Part shown: piece after piece, positions 59,178 to 64,000 of the stretch
Layout of the letters: every line of letters begins with the position of its first letter
How positions within the stretch are numbered: position 1 is the first letter of the stretch
Notes under the pieces: generated by a model
What the model was told of the DNA's origin: nothing
The model's input: only the letters and a program-made list of their open reading frames with translations
The model's database searches: none
Translations under genes and position numbers: made by a program
Assembly: GCF_001704415.2 (NCBI RefSeq)
Contig: NC_030814.1
Location: 69,867,121-69,931,120 of the forward strand
Direction: 5' to 3'
DNA length: 64,000 nucleotides
DNA from: Capra hircus
Taxonomy: Eukaryota; Chordata; Mammalia; Artiodactyla; Bovidae

Positions 59178-60460
59178 TGTTAGGGAAAGAACACTGACTG
59201 AAACTGCCCACCCTGGCCAGGCACCACAGTAACTATTTGCATGAATTATATTTTAAGACAGGAGGTCCCAGTAAGGAACACAGAACAAGCCATCACCAAT
59301 GGATGAATTTGAAAGAGGTCAAAAGGAGACGCCCCGTGTCCTCAGTTCAGTTCAGTTCAATCGCATCCGACTCTTTGTGACCCCATGGACTGCAGCATGC
59401 CAGGCTTCCCTGTCCATCACCAACTCCCAGAGCTTGCTCAAACTCACGTCCATTGAGTCAGTGATGCCATCCAGCCATCTCATCCTGTTGTCACCTTCTC
59501 CTTCTGCCTTCAATCTTTCCCAGCATCTGGGTCTTTTCCAATGAGTCAGTTCTTCCCATCAGGTGGCCAAAGGATTGGAGTTTCAGCTTCAGCATCAGTC
59601 CTTCCAATGAATATTCAGGATTGATTTCCTTTAGGATTCATTGGATCTTGCAGTCCAATGGGCTTTCAATAGTCTTCTCCAACACCACAGTACAAAAGCA
59701 TCAATTCTTCTGTGCTCAGCTTTCTTTATAGTCTGACTCTCACATCTATACATGACTACTGCAAAAACCATAGCTTTGACTACATGGACCTTTGTCAGCA
59801 AAGTAACATCTCTGCTTTTTAATATGCTATCTAGGTTGGTCATAGCTTTTCTTCCAAGGAGCAAGTGTCTTTTAATTTCATGGCTGTAGTCATCATCTGC
59901 AGTGATTTGGGAACCCCCAAAAATAAAGTCTGTCATTGTTTCCATTGTTTCCCCATCTATTTGCCATGAAGTGATGGGATTGGATGCCATGATCTTCATT
60001 TTCTGAACGTTGAGGTTTAAGCCAGCTTTTTCACTCTCCTCTTTTACTTTCATCAAGAGGCTCTTTAGTTCTTCCCTTTCTGCCAAAAGGGTGGTGTTAT
60101 CTGCATATCTGAGGTTACTGATGTTTCTCCCCATGCCCTACTACCTCCCAGAATCCTCACTGGCATCCATTTTGGTTGAGCATTGCTTGACCCACCAGGA
60201 AGTGCCCTGAGTCAGAGTGACTCGTCAGAGAAAACCCTGAAACTAATGCTATCACCAAATAACCTGAGACTGTGAGCCATGTGGGAATCAGACCTTTATT
60301 CCCACACCCTACTCCTCTTTGCATGGGCACCTCTTCTTAATAAAGTAATTTGCTTTGTCAGCTTATGTGACAATTCTTTTCTCAGACAATACATTTCTGA
60401 GTATCAGACAAGAGCCCAGCCTTGGGCCCTGGAAAAGGGGTTCCCCTCTTTCAACACATG
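59174..60460 (+). mobile_element. Second solo LTR of the same family, itself interrupted
   Basis: LTR 59178-60456 begins TGTTAGGGAAAGA and ends CTCTTTCAACA, AATAAA at 60339-60344, flanked by CATG at 59174-59177 and 60457-60460. It is the sibling of the LTR at 53304-53787, with a BovB inserted in its middle. Confidence 0.9.
59341..60131 (-). mobile_element. BovB LINE 3' end inside the LTR
   Basis: Minus-strand BovB starting with three CAGTT-type tail units; its minus strand holds a 167-codon open stretch (60134-59631). The flanking ccccgtgtc/cccatgccc looks like a decayed duplication. Confidence 0.9.
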
Positions 60461-60505
60461 GGGTCTCAAAGAGTCAGACATGACTTAGTAATTGAACAAC
60501 AACAA

Positions 60506-60782
60506 GGAGAAATTATGAAAGGTGGGAGGGTCCAGTGGAGAACAGAAGAGAAGGCCAAGGGCATGGACTGTCCAGCCTCCAGCAACCAGAAGGCTCTGTT
60601 ATAACACACCAGGCAGCAGTCCCTGCAAAGAGTCAGAAATCAGAGGTCAGATGAACTAGTTGAGTCCCTGGAAATTCCTTAAATACGCTGTTAACTTTTC
60701 CAGGGTTTGTTTTCAACTCAGTTAAGAAGTTTGATGCTGGATAACTTCCGAGGATTTATCAGGGTGTTAACTCTGCACTAGT
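60506..60782. other. Low-copy intergenic sequence
   Basis: Nothing recognised before the retropseudogene. Confidence 0.45.
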
Positions 60783-61678
60783 AGAACAAGTAAATTTTAA
60801 AACAAAACAGGCAGACCAAGTTGGGTTGCTGCCACCATTGTGCCAGCTCCTTGGGTCTCAGTGAGGCTGGGTGATGCTCCAGAATGGGAGACTAGCCAGT
60901 TTGGGAACAGACTGGCTCCAGCTTCATTCAACATTACTACCAGTTACTTGATAATGATAGAATCCAACTAAGAGCAGTTTATTTTGACATCTCATGCTTC
61001 ACATGCGAAGGACAGCAATTCCCAAGGGAAAGCTGCCATTGTGAAGAAATTGCCTAGCTTCCATTCCAGAAAACCCAGCACAGCATCATGGCTCAGGACC
61101 ATCAGCCCATGCTGGATAGTTGCATCATCAGCACAGTTGTGGGCCAGCTCAAGGCCAGTGAAGACCCCATCATGCAGTCCCACCAGATGTTCCTATCAAA
61201 GAGCATCAAGGTTGCTTGGATTGGTACCAATGACATGTTCAGCCTTGCCCTGCACAACTTGGGCTGAACCCCTCCCAGCCTGCCACTCACGCTATTTCTT
61301 CTTCCTCTTCCACTTACTATTCAGCTATTCACATTCCTCCAGATGCGCCTAATTATCAACAAATGAGCAGGGCCTCGGTGGGAATGAGTGCAGTGTGCTG
61401 CTCTACTGAGCTGTTTTACATGATATTTGGATCCTAGACTAGCGGCATCTGATAGAAGTTTGTGTTGTACCAACATATACCTTGGAATGACTTAAGTAAT
61501 GCAAAAGGTTGTCTATTTTTCTTATTTTTGGAAGTCTACTGACAAATTGCTTTAGTAACCCATAAAAGTGAAGGAGAAAGCCTCACTACCCAGATACTGA
61601 TTTGTTCAGATGTTTCAATGCCTCATCATGCAATAAAACCATAAATATTTTCCTAACAACAACAAAAAGAACAAGCAA
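60783..61678 (+). pseudogene. NUTF2: NUTF2 processed pseudogene
   Basis: Intronless copy of nuclear transport factor 2, the small dimer that carries Ran-GDP into the nucleus. The frame from ATG 60884 to TGA 61267 is 384 bp, equal to 127 codons plus stop of intact NUTF2. It keeps recognisable stretches such as SSFIQHYYQLLDND and AQDHQPMLDSCIIS and ends LALHNLG. It is dead: codon 4 is TAG, one extra base lies near 61021 and one base is lost near 61060 (the two shifts cancel). A 3' UTR follows with AATAAA at 61632-61637 and an interrupted A-rich tail. AGAACAAGTAA at 60783-60793 and AGAACAAGCAA at 61668-61678 look like the target-site duplication. The 122-codon open frame at 60984-61352 is only a shadow of the shifted segment. 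Confidence 0.92.
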
Positions 61679-61710
61679 TTATATCAAGTAATTGTGAGGA
61701 TAAAGGCAGA

Positions 61711-61737
61711 TTTTTTTTTTTTTTTTTTTTTTTTTAA
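61711..61737. repeat. T26 homopolymer
   Basis: Long T run just before a SINE. Confidence 0.9.
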
Positions 61738-61743
61738 AGTGAG

Positions 61744-61965
61744 GCTAGGGCTTCCCTGGTAGCTCAGAGGTTAAAGCGTCTGCCTGTGATGCAGGAGACC
61801 AGAGTTCGATCCCTGGGTTGGGAAGATCCCCTGGAGAAGGAAATGGCAACCCACCCCAGTACTCTTGCCTGGAAAATCCCATGGATGGAGGAGCCTGGTA
61901 GGCTACAGTCCATGGGGCCGCAAAGAGTAGGACACGACTGAGCGACTTCACTTTCACTTCCAAGG
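61744..61965 (+). mobile_element. Bov-tA-type SINE
   Basis: Well-preserved plus copy, gggcttccctggtagctcag to gactgagcgacttcactttc. Confidence 0.93.
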
Positions 61966-62684
61966 ATACAAGCAAATGATAACCTTTCAACTAGCCTAAA
62001 TAATGTAAAGAAAGACAATAAGAATACAAAGTAACATTCAAACTATCTGTTTTTAGCTTGGGAGACCTGGATCATTCAGGCCACAAGAGGAAGACAGCTG
62101 TGTTCACATCGAGTTGGTTATAGACAGTACATCTGTCTCATTTGTTAAGTCCCAGTAGCCTCCCTTCTGACACAGCTGGGGAGTCTCCAGGAAGGCTACC
62201 AGCATGAGCCAGACCCCGGGCCCACTCTACAATTCGGAATTCTGGCTATTACTATTTGTGATGAGGTTTAGGAGCCAGACCTTTATTCCCAAAGCCCACA
62301 ACACAGGCTTTAGGATGTTATTTCTCAGCAAGTTACTACAAGATGAGTTTTTAGTTCCCAGACTTTCTACAGTTCTGGGAGAGGATTTTTACCTGACAAT
62401 GCCTTTCCAGAACCTAATGGTGACTGAGACATACAGGAACCCTCGTCAGTGACTGGATTCAATTACAGTTACGGAGTAGCTGACTTTCTGGCCTCCAACT
62501 CCCATACTCACTAACAACTGTCTGTTTTCTTGTCAAGTCAGTAAGCAAGCAGCCCACATATCTTTCTCCTGGGTTTTCCCAAAATACTTAACTGAACTCT
62601 GGTACACATCACAGTTCCCTTAGCCTAAGGAGAACACTTCATTAACACTCCACTGTGTTAAAAGACCCAAAAGAGCCTATAATA
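61966..62684. other. Low-copy intergenic sequence
   Basis: No gene recognised. Confidence 0.45.
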
Positions 62685-63191
62685 GTATTAAAGAAAAATT
62701 ATTCATGACACTATTTAAAGCACAATAAGGCAGTCTTTATTCAGGGGACTACTGGGATAAGTGTACAGACCACCGAAGTGGGATTTTGCAGTGGAAAGAA
62801 TGATTGGGCTCAATTCCAAAGGCAAAAAGGAAAGGTGGAAATTCATAGCCAAGGAGCAAGGTCAGTGGATACAATATTACCAAGGGAAAACCTTTGGAGT
62901 AAAGGGGCATTCAGGATAAAGCAACCTGACCTAAGGGGATTCTTGCTTAAGGCAGGCCAGGGTGATCAGATATCACCTGAGGGATGGTGGGGAGGATGAG
63001 CAACCTAATCAGAGATTTCAAGGGTAATCAGAAATCTTGAGGGTGGGGGCTTCTGGTTAAACTGACTGAGCAGGATTCCTCCTAAATTTGGACAATGTTG
63101 AGCAAGAATGGAGGCCTAAAAGTCAGGTCTAGTTGAAAAAATGCTCAGGGAAACCCGGGTAGAGTTTGGCTGAAGAGAGCATCTGCCAACA
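62685..63191 (-). mobile_element. Probable solo LTR
   Basis: On the minus strand it starts TGTTGGCAGATG (63191) and has gaataaagactgccttattg near the end, followed by the U5-like aatttttctttaata. No internal genes. Target-site duplication not resolved. Confidence 0.6.
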
Positions 63192-63870
63192 CTCCAGCCT
63201 TTTTTCTGCACAATAGAATAGAGCAGAAATTATTGGCATGAATCATGATTTGTATGTCTTTGGGCCGCAGGCAAAAAAAGTCATAAGAAATACTAGCTTA
63301 CAAAGTGAAATCCAAATTCTTTAGCCTCTAACCTCATCTGCAGGTTGGTCACACAACTCCCTCCAAATAACAAGTATTTTGCATAATGGTCATTCACCCA
63401 CTTATTTCATCTTCGTGTTGTGCCAATGAGGTTTTCCCATCTTTCAGAAGAAGCTCCATTTGCTCAACTTGAGCCAGGCTGCTCTGAGTTGACACCCAGT
63501 AAATGCTAACTTGAATTAACTCAAAGAGGAGAGTGATTAGGACAGCATATGTGCTGGCAATTACCTCCGTGTTCCGAGGAGATGACCTCAACAAACACAA
63601 CCAGAATGCAAAAGAGAAGATGAATGGGGGACTCTGTCAGTTTTAACCAGTTAGGTAGGTCTGGGAGGTAAAAGGCAGAGGAAAGCTGATAACTTTCACG
63701 TTTCAATGCGGGGTCTCAAATTTATCTACAAGAGACTATGAGCAAGGCTGGAAATAATAAACAAGCAGAAGTAGGACTGTGACAAGTGTTCTAATATTGT
63801 AGGCCAAATTAGTAGGTGTCTGAGGGGGAGTGAGTCAAGGCCTGTGTTTTGTGTTTTTTCTTTTTTAATA
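63192..63870. other. Low-copy intergenic sequence
   Basis: No gene or repeat recognised. Confidence 0.45.
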
Positions 63871-63871
63871 T

Positions 63872-63998
63872 TTACTTATTTGGCTGCAAAAGGTCTTAGT
63901 TGGGGCATGCAGGATCTAATTCCCTAACCAGGGCTCAAACCCAGGCCCCTTGCACTGGGAACATGAAGTCTTAGCCACTGGTTTACCAGGGAAGCACC
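63872..63998 (-). mobile_element. CHR-type SINE, minus strand
   Basis: Reads, reversed, tgcttccctggtaaaccagt to ttttgcagccaaataagtaa; reaches the window edge. Confidence 0.85.
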
Positions 63999-64000
63999 CA

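Noticed and set aside
60984..61352. 122-codon plus-strand frame as a novel gene
   Set aside because: It arises from the shifted segment of the NUTF2 retropseudogene read in the wrong frame.

Overview
The window is mammalian nuclear DNA from a ruminant, most likely a bovid. The evidence is the dense load of ruminant-specific repeats: BovB (RTE-type) LINEs, Bov-A2/Bov-tA-type SINEs, tRNA-derived CHR-type SINEs and ruminant L1 3' ends. There are no operons, CRISPR arrays or bacterial-style genes. I could not fix the species. The protein matches cattle NLRP3 very closely but, from memory, not at every residue, so another bovid or a cattle allele is possible.

The one protein-coding gene I can support is NLRP3, the sensor of the NLRP3 inflammasome, on the minus strand. 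Six coding exons are readable with canonical GT/AG junctions: 27398-27680 (PYD), 23152-23256 (linker), 20891-22646 (polybasic/FISNA, NACHT and start of the LRR region), then LRR exons 15115-15282, 8936-9106 and 7736-7906. They join in frame with no stop and give residues 1 to about 885 of roughly 1030. The last exons (about 146 residues) are not in the window and must lie beyond position 1, so the final intron seen here exceeds 7.7 kb.

Region by region: 1-7735 is the truncated 3'-side intron, full of nested repeats. 7736-27680 is the body of NLRP3, whose introns hold a 2.27-kb BovB with a perfect 17-bp target-site duplication and a run of L1 3' ends. 27681 to about 30344 is the 5' flank, with a possible TATA-containing promoter near 29.95 kb. 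From 30.3 to 64 kb is intergenic and repeat-built: old L1s, several solo retroviral-type LTRs (two siblings each inserted in a BovB), a ruminant L1 with a short inverted 5' piece, a 114-bp near-perfect fold-back, and a NUTF2 processed pseudogene at 60.8-61.7 kb.

I found no undescribed multi-gene system. The most unusual structures are the fold-back at 33745-34009, where an inverted copy of a SINE segment is spliced into that same SINE, and a second inverted duplication only about 350 bp away. In the gene itself the notable points are a coding A10 run ending next to a splice donor, a set of skippable in-frame exons, and a weak-context first ATG followed by a strong-context third-codon ATG. Repeat family names are by-eye assignments; boundaries are exact only where a target-site duplication is quoted.
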